From: Sphingobacterium pedocola | Lineage (GTDB): Bacteria; Bacteroidota; Bacteroidia; Sphingobacteriales; Sphingobacteriaceae | Length of the DNA: 64,000 bases | Assembly (NCBI RefSeq): GCF_015209965.1 | Contig: NZ_MU158689.1 | Location: forward strand, 903,629 to 967,628 | Reading direction: 5' to 3' | Shown: positions 55,690 to 64,000 of the stretch, piece by piece | Position numbering within the stretch: the stretch's first letter is position 1 | Layout of the letters: the number at the start of each line of letters is the position of its first letter | Notes under the pieces: model-generated | Seen by the model: the letters and a program-made list of their open reading frames with translations, nothing else | Told to the model about the DNA's origin: nothing | Database searches by the model: none | Made by a program: the position numbers and the translations under genes

Positions 55690-57639
55690 CTAATCGTAAC
55701 CTGGATTCTGATAAGCCCGTATTTCTACTTGTGTGATCTCCATGGCATCGAGTTGACCCTGCGGTATTGGACGCAAATAGTGATGGGGTTGGATGCTGCG
55801 GGTATGGGTCACTGCGGTATGATCGCCCTTATTTGAGCCTGCTATTTCATACGTGCCGGCAAGATCATTCCATTTTTGGGTGCGGATCAAATCGTACCAA
55901 CGGTATCCTTCACCGTAGTATTCGCGTGACCGCTCGGCTAAAATGTAGTTGATATCTATCGCCGCTGGTGTTGCTGCTTTCATCGCTGCACTATTGTCTT
56001 CTACTTTCGCAACGTTTCCATTATTGTTCCAACGCCATTTTCCTGCACGTGAGCGTATCACATTAATCAGTTCTCGCGCGCTTTTTCCGGTCTGAGGAGC
56101 AGCACCTTTTACAACAGCCTCGGCAGCGATAAGATATAGCTCGGAGAATTTTGCAATATTGAACGGTCGGGTGCTGGCGGCGTTGGGTTGCCCCAGTCCC
56201 GATCCATTATCCGTACGGTATGGACCGAGTTTCCAAAGACCGGGATATACAATACGGCTTATTCCGCGGGGTGATATGACAAAATCAGATCTACCGGGTA
56301 ATACACCCGCACCGATATTACTCTTATAGGTGCTGTTATCGTAGTTGATAGTTGCCGCTGGCTCTTCATCTAAAAATGTAAGGATAGCACCACCTGGGGT
56401 TACGGGGAGGTTGTTTGCATTATAAACCGAGGCCGCAGTTACACCACCTTTCGGCCAGTTGGCGCGGTACACTGTGGTAAACGTGCCGTCGTAACGCGAA
56501 TCGTTTTGCTTATCGGCAAAGGTGGTTTCGACTACGCCGATGGGTGGCGCCATACGGGTCCATGGACGACCAAGCGCTTGTGATGCTTCGCGTTGTACCG
56601 AACTTATAACGGCGCTCCAATCCGTACTTGTAGCGCTACGTATGTCGGGATAGTTCCAGGTCATCATCCATCCTGCAAAATTATCGGGAGCCCCTCCATT
56701 TGCATAGGTCAGGCTACTTCCGTTGTAAAATTCGCTTGTCTCGGTGTGGTCGGCATAGAGCAAGATTTCGTTGTTGCGATCATTTTGACCGAGATTAACA
56801 TCATAATAGGTGTCCTGTAGACCAAACGGACCCGGATTATCAATGGCGGTGGTTGATACATTGTACGCCTCTTGATAGTACCACTGCGCATTATGCCCGT
56901 CGGGATCAGTCCGTGCAGCTTCCGGATAGGTAGGAATATTACCTGGATTCTCGAGCCACCAACCATAGGTGAGGTAAGCTTTCGCAAGATAAAGACGGGC
57001 CAATGTTTTTGTAGCTCCTCCAGTCATCCGTCCTTGGTCAGGGAGATCATTTATTGCTGTTAAGAGATCAGGAAAGATCGCTTTTGTATAGACTTCGGGT
57101 ACCGTATTTCGAACAGAAGTACGCGAAGGTGTGATATTAAATATTAATTCTCCAGCTCCAAGATCTAACGGGACGCCACCAAAGGTCTGTACGAGTAGAA
57201 AGTAATCAAAAGCACGAAAGAAACGAGCTTCGGCTATCTGTGCTGCAGTTATAGTGCTTACTTCTGCGGCATTCTCTATAATGCCGCTGGCCGTGTTGAT
57301 ATTGCTGAAAGCAACTCCCCAAAGTGCATCTGAACGACTGCTGGTCGATGTGATGTCTCCCTGTCCAGTAAGATCCATTACCTTGAAGTTCTGATCTGCA
57401 CTTTGTCCATAGGTGGCTTCATCTGTACCAGTGAGCGTCGTGTTATAATAGTAAGCTTGCCCGTAGATATAGCGTAGATGTGCGTGCATGGAAGTTAATC
57501 CGCCGTGAATACCTCTTTCTGTTTGGAAGAAAGCGGGTTCGTATATTCCGCGTGGCTGCTCGTCTAAGATATGCGAACAACCGAAGAGTAAGAGCGAGTG
57601 GACAGCAATGATCGTGATTTTTAAACGTATGCGTTTCAT
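55690..57639 (-). CDS. SusD/RagB family lipoprotein (third pair)
   Basis: 649 residues with a lipobox (LLLFGC, C21). SusD blocks are present: EARFFRAFDYFLLVQTFGGV, TLARLYLAKAYLTYGWWLEN, then FNIAKFSELYLIAAEAVVKG and ERSREYYGEGYRWYDLIRTQ. It sits 10 bases behind its SusC partner and converges with the GH3 gene. No enzyme gene is on its own transcript, so the glycan taken up is not shown by context. Proximity suggests a xylan or arabinoxylan fragment. Confidence 0.9.
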   Translation of the reverse strand: MKRIRLKITIIAVHSLLLFGCSHILDEQPRGIYEPAFFQTERGIHGGLTSMHAHLRYIYGQAYYYNTTLTGTDEATYGQSADQNFKVMDLTGQGDITSTSSRSDALWGVAFSNINTASGIIENAAEVSTITAAQIAEARFFRAFDYFLLVQTFGGVPLDLGAGELIFNITPSRTSVRNTVPEVYTKAIFPDLLTAINDLPDQGRMTGGATKTLARLYLAKAYLTYGWWLENPGNIPTYPEAARTDPDGHNAQWYYQEAYNVSTTAIDNPGPFGLQDTYYDVNLGQNDRNNEILLYADHTETSEFYNGSSLTYANGGAPDNFAGWMMTWNYPDIRSATSTDWSAVISSVQREASQALGRPWTRMAPPIGVVETTFADKQNDSRYDGTFTTVYRANWPKGGVTAASVYNANNLPVTPGGAILTFLDEEPAATINYDNSTYKSNIGAGVLPGRSDFVISPRGISRIVYPGLWKLGPYRTDNGSGLGQPNAASTRPFNIAKFSELYLIAAEAVVKGAAPQTGKSARELINVIRSRAGKWRWNNNGNVAKVEDNSAAMKAATPAAIDINYILAERSREYYGEGYRWYDLIRTQKWNDLAGTYEIAGSNKGDHTAVTHTRSIQPHHYLRPIPQGQLDAMEITQVEIRAYQNPGYD

Positions 57640-57649
57640 GTGAGTAATA

Positions 57650-60600
57650 TTAAAATGTCAAATTAAGACCAATCATATAATTTCGCGTTGCCGGCGTATT
57701 CGTTCCCAACGTAAGGAGACGACGTCTATATTCGCTGGTAACGGCCGCGTTTTCGTCTCCATAGGAATTCGTCTCTGGATCCATGCCCGATTCAGTATGG
57801 TATGGCGAAAACATGACGAATGGATTTTGCGCGGTAAAGTATAAGCGTAGACGTTGGATACCAACATTCTTGATCCATTCGCTATCGAAATTATAGCCTA
57901 GGCTGATCGTTCGTATCTTAAGGAACGAGGCGTCAAAGTAACCAAGTGTACTGCCATATTTTGGGTTATCACCACTTGCTATTCCTCCTGGCTTTGGAGC
58001 GCTCGCATCTGTATTGTCTGGTGTCCAATAGTCGGTTTTTATATTGCCACGTCGACCATTAAGCATGTTGAGATAACCCGATGAGGAATATAACGTACTA
58101 ATGAGCTTGCCGCCATTTTTGAAAAAACCGACCATACTTAGATCGAAACCCTTATAGGCGACCCGCGTATTGAACCCGCCTTGAAAGTTAGGGTCTACGC
58201 TCATGATCTGCCGGTCGTCTGGTCCGATTTGGCGGACAGGGCTACCGTCGGCATTGTAGTCACCATCATACTTAACTTTAATCATCCCTGCATTTCCGCC
58301 CGGTTCCAAGATGTCGCGATATTGATCGCCTTCTTGCCAGAGACCTATTTTTTCATAATCGTAAATTACATTGATCGTATGGCCAACGAACCACCAGTTT
58401 GCTTCATCTCGCTGTCGTCCGGAGGCTAAGGCTACAAGCTTATTGCGATTGACGTATAAATTAAACCCCGCTTCCCAGCTCCAACCGTCTGGGTTGTCGA
58501 GGATAAGCCCATTCAGTGAAAATTCGAATCCTTTGTTCTGCGTTTGGCCGATATTCGCGGTATAGCTATCTACGCCGGAGGTACCAGGCAAGCCTACCGA
58601 TAGCAGTACGTTCTTCGTATCCTGGATGTAATATTCTACGGTACCCGACAACCGATCGTTTAGAAAGCCAAAATCTAAACCGTAATTCCAGGTGCTCGAA
58701 AATTCCCAACCTAAATCAGGATTTGATAATTGAGACAAATAATAGCCGGTAGCGTAGTTATCGTTGCCAAAATTATAGGGGCGGGTATTAAGTAGTCCCA
58801 GTGTAGCGTATGGATCTATGGATTGATTAGAAGTTTGCCCGTATCCTACACGCAATTTTAATCGATCAAGATAATGAACGTCGCTTAAGAATGATTCGTT
58901 CTTGATATTCCATCCGGCTGATACGGCTGGGTAGGAGTGCCACTTGTGTCCTGGAGCTAATCGAGAGGAAGCATCTGCCCTAAATGTAGCACTCAGCATA
59001 TATCGGTCATCGTAGGAATACATAGCCCTTCCCATCCATGACATCAATCCCGACAATCGGTACTGCTGGTCGGCGGGGTTAACGGTAATTTCACCGGCCG
59101 CGTGACCGAGATTATAAAACTGGAATGCATCGGAAGGGATATCCCGTGCAGACATCCGAGAGCTGTGGAATTTATTCTGTTCGGCAGAATAGAGGGCTAC
59201 TACATTTAATTGATGCTTATCGGCAAAGGTTCGGTCGTAGGTTAGTAGATTTTCGATCACCCAATGATAGGTATGCGAATTGCTGACAGACGCGGTTGAT
59301 TCCGTGGTGGGATTTGTGCTGTTGATACCCTCGCCCGTGTATGCCCCGCCATTACTCTGACGGTAGTTTAAACCAATATTTGCTCTGTATTTAAGGCCTT
59401 CGATACCGGGGATTTTGACCTCCCCATAAAGTGCGTTGTACGTGGCGTAACCTCTTGTCTCACTTAGCCATTTGTCGTCCAGATCATTCAATATATCTCT
59501 TGAATAGACCCAAGGCTCATCTAAGGGCAGCCGAATGGTTCTCTTCCAGCTACCATCGGCGTTGTAGGGGTCGGTGAGCGGAGAAAAATTCAGGATACCG
59601 TACATACCTACTTGCGTACCTTGTGTTACATTATAATTGTTGTTTGTGGTAAAGCCGATACGCACATATTCGCCAACCTGTTGATCCACACTACCACGTA
59701 GTGCTAGACGGCTGTATTCCTGTGTAGGAATGACTGCTTGGTCGTTATAGTAGCCAATCCCGAAATTGTAGCTCCCTCGATCTGTTCCACTAGAGACCCC
59801 GACATCATGGCTGCTTAATTTAGCAGTTCTATAAAATAAATCTTGCCAATCGGTATCCACATCATCCGACTCATCAACACCGTTACTGTAAAGTCCTGCC
59901 GCTTCCCGTAGTGCTTTAAACTCAGTACCATTCATCATCGGGTATCTTCCAAAGACATTTTTTAATCCCTGATAGCCATTGTAGCTGATTTGGGCTTTTT
60001 GTTGCCCCTGTCCTTTATTTGTAGTCACCAGTATAACGCCATTGGCGCCTCGTGAACCGTAGATAGCGGTAGCCGAAGCATCTTTAAGGATATCAATACT
60101 CTTAACATCATTTGGATTGATATCACCGATGGTTCCGGCGAAGGGTATGCCATCGAGCACAATCAAGGGGTCATTAGTTGCATTTAGAGAGCGTGTACCC
60201 CGAATACGGATTTGCATGGCTGCTCCGGGTTGAGATGAAGTCTGCGTCATTTCGACGCCGGATACGCGTCCTTGAAGGGCCTGGGAAATATTTGCGGATG
60301 GTACATCGCGCATGTTATCTCCACTGATCGATGCAACTGATCCGGTGACTGATTCTTTGCGCTGTGTCCCGTAACCCACCACAACTACTTCGCTAAGCTC
60401 GGCAGCATCTTCAGTCAGGGTTATCGTAATAAAGCTCTGGTTTCCCAATTGGAGTTCTTGGCTGGCATAGCCAAGAGAAGTAACCACCAATGTACGTAGT
60501 GCCGTAGGGACGGTGATCGAGAAGTTTCCGTTTAGATCGGATTGTACCGAAACGTCTCCGTTTTTAACGGAGACGGTAGCACTTGCAACCGGTTGCTTTT

Positions 60601-60724
60601 GGTCATCAATAATTCGACCTGTGATTGCACGTTGTGCATATGCTTCCGCGGAAATTCCAATGAAAAGCAACATCAATGATGTGTACCGTAGAAGGATGTC
60701 TCTGATAGGTTTGAATAGTGTCAT
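57650..60724 (-). CDS. SusC/RagA TonB-linked outer membrane transporter (third pair)
   Basis: About 1024 residues. A signal peptide ends near AEAYAQ, followed by a carboxypeptidase-regulatory-like domain (AITGRIIDDQKQPVASATVS), the TonB-box-like SEVVVVGYGTQRKESVTGSV, a plug (DPLIVLDGIPFAGTIGDINP, ATAIYGSRGANGVILVTTNK) and a barrel ending NYMIGLNLTF. An ATG at 60766 would give a longer start, but the one at 60724 gives a compact signal peptide. It is diverged from both xylan-core SusC proteins, so it probably transports another oligosaccharide. Confidence 0.92.
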   Translation of the reverse strand: MTLFKPIRDILLRYTSLMLLFIGISAEAYAQRAITGRIIDDQKQPVASATVSVKNGDVSVQSDLNGNFSITVPTALRTLVVTSLGYASQELQLGNQSFITITLTEDAAELSEVVVVGYGTQRKESVTGSVASISGDNMRDVPSANISQALQGRVSGVEMTQTSSQPGAAMQIRIRGTRSLNATNDPLIVLDGIPFAGTIGDINPNDVKSIDILKDASATAIYGSRGANGVILVTTNKGQGQQKAQISYNGYQGLKNVFGRYPMMNGTEFKALREAAGLYSNGVDESDDVDTDWQDLFYRTAKLSSHDVGVSSGTDRGSYNFGIGYYNDQAVIPTQEYSRLALRGSVDQQVGEYVRIGFTTNNNYNVTQGTQVGMYGILNFSPLTDPYNADGSWKRTIRLPLDEPWVYSRDILNDLDDKWLSETRGYATYNALYGEVKIPGIEGLKYRANIGLNYRQSNGGAYTGEGINSTNPTTESTASVSNSHTYHWVIENLLTYDRTFADKHQLNVVALYSAEQNKFHSSRMSARDIPSDAFQFYNLGHAAGEITVNPADQQYRLSGLMSWMGRAMYSYDDRYMLSATFRADASSRLAPGHKWHSYPAVSAGWNIKNESFLSDVHYLDRLKLRVGYGQTSNQSIDPYATLGLLNTRPYNFGNDNYATGYYLSQLSNPDLGWEFSSTWNYGLDFGFLNDRLSGTVEYYIQDTKNVLLSVGLPGTSGVDSYTANIGQTQNKGFEFSLNGLILDNPDGWSWEAGFNLYVNRNKLVALASGRQRDEANWWFVGHTINVIYDYEKIGLWQEGDQYRDILEPGGNAGMIKVKYDGDYNADGSPVRQIGPDDRQIMSVDPNFQGGFNTRVAYKGFDLSMVGFFKNGGKLISTLYSSSGYLNMLNGRRGNIKTDYWTPDNTDASAPKPGGIASGDNPKYGSTLGYFDASFLKIRTISLGYNFDSEWIKNVGIQRLRLYFTAQNPFVMFSPYHTESGMDPETNSYGDENAAVTSEYRRRLLTLGTNTPATRNYMIGLNLTF

Positions 60725-61371
60725 AAAAATCTGGTTTAAAAAATACTTATGTTTTTGAAAAATCAAGGGTTTTTGGCAATACCCGAGAAATAGTTTATAA
60801 TTTGAATACGTTTTTGTGCTGGACTAAACTAGAATAAATTTATAGCACTTACAAGCGCACATATTTGGTTATCTGGCTCGATTCTTATCGCTTTGCTTCA
60901 TGCTTGTGATTTTATTTAAATTTTTAAAATATTGTTTACTAGATGTTTAAGTTGTTTTTTGAGGTGGTGTAAAATGTGTCTGTTTTTTAAGATGATATAG
61001 TATCTATTTTACTGATTGAACATTATTACCCATATTTTAAACAAATGTATTGTATGGCTATGGTTGATTTGTATCATTTAGTCGATTTAAATTTTCGTGT
61101 TGGTGATAAATTGCGTGGCGCAGTTCACGATGTTGTATGGTAAAGAATGGTGTTGTCTCCGTACACGGTCTCCGGTGAAAAAACTTTGTATCGATAAGGT
61201 AAATGAAGAGACGAGCCTATGTTTTGTTTGCTGTTCACGATAACTCGTTTGTGGTGCAAGGCGGTAATTTCCTGGATATAAGCTAAACGATATGGACGGT
61301 AGAAATTTAATGATTATTTAATCAAAATTAAATCTTAGTTTGTGTATAACTTATTAACTTTGATGTAGTTA
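60725..61371. other. 647-bp intergenic region upstream of the third SusC
   Basis: No credible gene is seen. Possible -7 boxes are CAAATGTA at 61042-61049 (TACATTTG on the minus strand, facing susC) and TAACTTTG at 61355-61362 on the plus strand, facing the small gene at 61372. The rest is AT-rich and unstructured to the eye. Confidence 0.45.
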
Positions 61372-61584
61372 ATGGAAATAGTTATGGCAATACAATTCGC
61401 TACACAAAGAGAGGATACGAATCATGCGTATCCGCATATTGAATCACTTGCACAAGATCTTGATGCACTTCGGAAATACTCGTTTGAGCTACTGAATAAA
61501 TTCCGTACGGTTTGGAATGAAGCAGAGTATCAAGAATGGTGTGTTATTCAGCGGATTTTGCACGCGAAGTATATACAGCACTAA
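61372..61584 (+). CDS. Small uncharacterised protein
   Basis: 70 residues (66 if the second ATG at 61384 is used, which would better suit the -7 element at 61355-61362). It is soluble and helical with charged and aromatic residues: FATQREDTNHAYPHIESLAQ, ALRKYSFELLNKFRTVWN and EYQEWCVIQRILHAKYI. No family is recognised and no membrane or export signal is present. It ends 11 bases before the convergent conserved hypothetical gene. Confidence 0.5.
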   Translation: MEIVMAIQFATQREDTNHAYPHIESLAQDLDALRKYSFELLNKFRTVWNEAEYQEWCVIQRILHAKYIQH

Positions 61585-61595
61585 TTTTATAGGGA

Positions 61596-62108
61596 TTACA
61601 TATTAATGCTATCGTAAGCCCAATGTAGGAGGGCTTGTCTTTGTCTTTTGCGGCATGAAAGATCTCCAAAGTGACAGTTATTGACAACCTGAGAAGCATG
61701 CCTTTTCATGGCCTTCCAACGCTTTATTTGCCTTTCGTCATCTTCAGTACGCCTTCCCATATAATAACGGCAATACCATTGAAACCAACCACGCGGATCT
61801 TGTGGATGGATCCAGCCTTTTGCTTTCCAAATGGATAGGGATTGTGAAGCATGGATGCCGAAAAAATTAAGGTGACTATCTCCGGATCTTTTATTTCCTT
61901 TATACAGTTTAGCCTTCGCAAACCATTCCGCAGGAAATTCATTTTGGCAATCCCTTAAATAACGGCCTCCAAATACACCCAATTCCAGCATCTCCGAAGG
62001 TGTGAGGTCGGGGATAAATTGAGGGTCAAATTGCGCACCCATTGGACAGGTTAAATAATAGACATAGTCCTGCTGCATGAGATCATTTACGTAAATTGTT
62101 TGGCTCAT
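61596..62108 (-). CDS. Conserved hypothetical protein coupled to an HxlR regulator
   Basis: 170 residues, tryptophan- and cysteine-rich in the second half. Conserved blocks as I recall them from many Bacteroidota genomes are LGVFGGRYLRDCQNEFPAEW, LNFFGIHASQSLSIWKAKGW, IHPQDPRGWFQWYCRYYMGR, RQIKRWKAMKRH and a final RKRQRQALLHWAYDS. The family has no known function. It has no signal peptide. Its ATG overlaps the HxlR stop codon by one base, a sign of translational coupling, so it is probably part of the same stress-response unit. Confidence 0.75.
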   Translation of the reverse strand: MSQTIYVNDLMQQDYVYYLTCPMGAQFDPQFIPDLTPSEMLELGVFGGRYLRDCQNEFPAEWFAKAKLYKGNKRSGDSHLNFFGIHASQSLSIWKAKGWIHPQDPRGWFQWYCRYYMGRRTEDDERQIKRWKAMKRHASQVVNNCHFGDLSCRKRQRQALLHWAYDSINM

Positions 62109-62479
62109 TAGTCAAACTTAGACAGGTCAGCTTCTCGTTCACTTATTGCCCAGGTAGCCATTGCTTCGATAACGGGCATGAGCCTTTCACCAGCTTGACT
62201 GAGCTTATAGGTCACGTGAGGGGGGACGACAGGCTTAGCTTCACGTATCAATAAATTGTCGATTTCGAGCTGCTTAAGCTGCTGAATCAATACTTTTTCT
62301 GTAATGCTCGGTATAGCCCGCTTCACTTCGCTATAGCGTTTGGTTCCGCTGGATAGGTGATAGAGTATAATGGGTTTCCAATAACCACCGATCTTTTCCA
62401 TTACGTAGGTTACTGGGCATTGTTCCAACGCGTATTGTTTGTTTTCCTGTATAGTTGAGTTCTCTTTAATCGCTGTCAT
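62108..62479 (-). CDS. HxlR-family winged-helix regulator
   Basis: 123 residues with the HxlR core: CPVTYVMEKIGGYWKPIILY, KRYSEVKRAIPSITEKVLIQ and the wing PPHVTYKLSQAGERLMPVIE. The cysteine C21 in the QCPV motif is the redox or thiol-sensing position in HypR/QorR-type members. It is divergent from the NmrA-type gene, with overlapping promoters between them, so it likely represses that gene under normal conditions and is released by reactive electrophiles or disulfide stress (inference from family). Confidence 0.9.
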   Translation of the reverse strand: MTAIKENSTIQENKQYALEQCPVTYVMEKIGGYWKPIILYHLSSGTKRYSEVKRAIPSITEKVLIQQLKQLEIDNLLIREAKPVVPPHVTYKLSQAGERLMPVIEAMATWAISEREADLSKFD

Positions 62480-62499
62480 GATACATACTATAGGGTAAG

Positions 62500-62533
62500 T
62501 ACTTGTATATAAGTAAGTGCAAATATACCTTTG
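62500..62533. promoter_or_regulatory. Overlapping divergent -7 elements with operator-like repeat
   Basis: CAAATATA at 62520-62527 is TATATTTG on the minus strand, 41 bases from the HxlR start. TACCTTTG at 62526-62533 faces the NmrA-type gene, 26 bases from its start. Both fit TAnnTTTG. The neighbouring TACTT-GTATAT-AAGTA (62500-62515) is a 5-bp dyad, and AAGTACTT (62497-62504) is a perfect palindrome, a likely HxlR site. Confidence 0.55.
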
Positions 62534-62559
62534 TTGTCGGAAACTAAAAAATAAAAGAT

Positions 62560-63438
62560 ATGCAAATTACAATTACAGGTGCCTTAGGGAATATAGGAAG
62601 CGCGCTTACTAAGAATTTAGTGAAAGCAGGACATGAGTTAATCGTCGTAACAAGTAACAACGGTAGAACGACTGAAATAGAAGAACTTGGTGCGAAAGCA
62701 GTTGTTGGTTCGATATCTGATGCGATGTTTTTGGCAGAAGCATTTGCCGGTAGCGATGCTGTTTTTGCAATGACGCCACCAAATTTAGGTGGAGAGAATG
62801 TGATTGCAAATACTACACAAGCAGGTGAAGCCTTCGCAACGGCATTTAAAGCCTCGGGCGTGAAACGCGTGGTGATGTTGAGCAGTATTGGAGCCGATCT
62901 TCCAAATGGAAATGGTCCTATCCAAGGACTACACCATATTGAAAAAATTTATAATAATCTTGAAGGAGTGGTATTTACGTTCTTACGGGCAGGTTATTTC
63001 TATACTAATCTGTATAATGATATCCCGGTAATCAACGGAATGAATGCGATAGGTGCTAACTACCCCGCGGAAACTATTGTTCCATTTGTGCATCCGAATG
63101 ATATCGCAACGGCTGTGGCGGAAGAACTGGAACTTGTACCAGAAGGAAATAAAATCCGTTATGTGATCAGCGATGTTCGTTCTGCGGCAGATGTGGCAAA
63201 GGTATTGGGCGCGGCTATTGGTAAACCTGCATTACCATGGGTAGAATTTACAGATGAACAGTCTTTACAAGGGATGATACAAGCTGGGGTGCCAGCGGAA
63301 ATAGCGAACTTGTACACGGAAATGGGGATAGGTATCCGCTCCGGAAAAATCCAATCTGATTTCATACGCCAGGGCTCTCCCGTAATTGGACAGATAAAAT
63401 TGGAAGAATTTGCAAAGGAATTTAGTACTAAATTTTAA
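62560..63438 (+). CDS. NmrA-type NAD(P)H-binding protein
   Basis: 292 residues. The N-terminal Rossmann nucleotide-binding loop is GALGNIG (residues 7-13), followed by VVGSISDAMFLAEAFAGSDAV, then VVMLSSIGADLPNGNGP and FTFLRAGYFYTNLY, which are typical of NmrA-like and azoreductase-like atypical SDR proteins. They can bind NAD(P)H and act as redox sensors or quinone reductases. Divergent placement from an HxlR regulator is common for QorB-type quinone oxidoreductases of this superfamily. The catalytic ability is not shown by sequence. Confidence 0.85.
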   Translation: MQITITGALGNIGSALTKNLVKAGHELIVVTSNNGRTTEIEELGAKAVVGSISDAMFLAEAFAGSDAVFAMTPPNLGGENVIANTTQAGEAFATAFKASGVKRVVMLSSIGADLPNGNGPIQGLHHIEKIYNNLEGVVFTFLRAGYFYTNLYNDIPVINGMNAIGANYPAETIVPFVHPNDIATAVAEELELVPEGNKIRYVISDVRSAADVAKVLGAAIGKPALPWVEFTDEQSLQGMIQAGVPAEIANLYTEMGIGIRSGKIQSDFIRQGSPVIGQIKLEEFAKEFSTKF

Positions 63439-63472
63439 TTTATTAATAAAGGTAGTTGTTTTTTTGAATTAA

Positions 63473-63505
63473 AGAAGCCGCTTTTCTAAAAGGAAAGCGG
63501 CTTCT
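63473..63505 (+). terminator. Hairpin terminator after the NmrA-type gene
   Basis: AGAAGCCGCTTT (63473-63484) and AAAGCGGCTTCT (63494-63505) are perfect 12-bp arms around a 9-nt loop, followed by TTTTCT. Confidence 0.85.
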
Positions 63506-63512
63506 TTTCTAG

Positions 63513-63586
63513 TGCGCCCACCTGGGCTCGAACCAGGGACCAAAAGATTATGAGTCTTCTACTCTAACCGACTGAGCTATAGGCGC
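63513..63586 (-). tRNA. tRNA with anticodon CAU (tRNA-Met, elongator type)
   Basis: The minus strand folds into a complete cloverleaf of 74 nt. The acceptor stem is GCGCCTA paired with TGGGCGC, the D arm starts with GCTC, the anticodon loop is CTCATAA (anticodon CAU) on a GAAGA/TCTTT stem, and the T arm contains GGTTCGAGCC. The discriminator base is A and CCA is not encoded. The sequence looks like an elongator Met tRNA. An Ile tRNA with modified C34 is possible but less likely, given the stem sequence. Confidence 0.9.
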
Positions 63587-63675
63587 AGGGTATTTGTATA
63601 AATGTCAATTTGAAACGTTGTTCCCTTTTGACGATGCAATTATCGATATTTGTAACGAGAAAACAAAATTTTTAG

Positions 63676-64000
63676 ATGCAAAAAATTAAAAATATTATAC
63701 TCGATTACGGCAATGTTATCTTTATGATTGACTTTGCGCGGCTGCGCGAAGCATTTATTTCGCTGGGTATCAAAAATGTAGATGACTTTTTTGGACATCG
63801 TGGTCAGGATTCGCTTTTTGACGCTTTCGATAAAGGAGAAATCGGCGTCCACGAATTTAGAAAGGGAATAAGAGACAAAGCCGGCAAACCAGAATTAACC
63901 GATCAGCAAATTGACAATGCCTGGAATTCGCTGCTAATTGGTGTACCCAAGGGCACACACGAGTTGTTATTAGCTTTAAAGACCAAATATCGAACATTTC
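63676..64000 (+). CDS. HAD-family hydrolase, 3'-truncated by the window end
   Basis: The frame from the ATG at 63676 (MQKIKNIILDYGNVIFMIDF) stays open to the end. ILDYGNV contains the nucleophilic Asp of HAD motif I, with the second position changed to Gly as in subfamily IA (DxGG-like) members, and FDKGEIGVHEFRKGIR is the cap-domain start. About 108 residues are seen; the catalytic Ser/Thr and Lys motifs would follow. Enzymes of this type dephosphorylate small sugar or nucleotide phosphates. Confidence 0.75.
   Translation, partial: MQKIKNIILDYGNVIFMIDFARLREAFISLGIKNVDDFFGHRGQDSLFDAFDKGEIGVHEFRKGIRDKAGKPELTDQQIDNAWNSLLIGVPKGTHELLLALKTKYRTF

Overview
The window looks like a chromosome segment from a Sphingobacteriaceae-type member of the Bacteroidota. 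The signs are three SusC/SusD pairs, a hybrid two-component sensor of the polysaccharide-utilisation type, many lipoproteins, several TAnnTTTG-type -7 promoter elements, and a tRNA without an encoded CCA end. I cannot assign a genus from sequence reading alone.

Layout. 0-10.3 kb holds mixed housekeeping and accessory genes: a 5'-truncated mobA-like gene, a heme oxygenase, a secreted glutaminase-A-type protein, a putative zinc peptidase, a GH3-type acyl-adenylating enzyme, a DUF6807 protein, an AraC regulator next to a DUF417 membrane protein, a VOC dioxygenase-like protein and a DUF2200 protein. 10.9-15.1 kb is a small xylan cluster (GH10 lipoprotein, intracellular-type GH43, GH43 lipoprotein) ending in a decayed GH127 fragment. 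15.1-24.3 kb holds a propeller lipoprotein, an ECF sigma factor with its membrane partner, an AT-rich epoxide hydrolase among gene fragments (YhcG/DUF1016 nuclease, ABM monooxygenase, others), an OmpW-like barrel with a TIG-repeat lipoprotein, and a divergent HxlR/LLM-oxidoreductase pair. 24.4-25.2 kb is non-coding and repeat-rich: about 25 degenerate 21-bp units, then a short interspersed palindromic element.

25.2-60.8 kb is a large xylan utilisation locus. On the minus strand from 39.25 kb downward lie SusC, SusD, SusC, SusD, a surface-glycan-binding lipoprotein, a GH10 xylanase with carbohydrate-binding modules inserted into its catalytic domain, and a CE6-type acetylxylan esterase. This is the order of the xusA-E/xyn10C core described for xylan-degrading Bacteroidetes. 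Divergent from it is a 1371-residue hybrid two-component system. It is followed by a transaldolase-like fructose-6-phosphate aldolase and a rightward operon of a CE1 esterase, three GH43 enzymes, a SASA-type acetylesterase and a GH3 beta-xylosidase. A third SusC/SusD pair converges on that operon.

Inferred working model: outer-membrane GH10 and binding lipoproteins cut and hold acetylated, arabinose-decorated xylan. The SusC/D pairs import oligosaccharides, and periplasmic esterases, GH43 and GH3 enzymes strip and cleave them. The sensor detects a xylo-oligosaccharide and induces both arms, and the pentoses enter the pentose phosphate pathway, where the aldolase may act.

60.8-64 kb carries two small unknown proteins, a second HxlR regulator divergent from an NmrA-type NAD(P)H-binding protein, a tRNA with anticodon CAU and the start of a HAD-family hydrolase. 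The most unusual signals are the 21-bp repeat array, a perfect 20-bp inverted repeat in front of the first susC, the module order in the inserted GH10 xylanase, and the number of decaying gene fragments between 14.9 and 20 kb.
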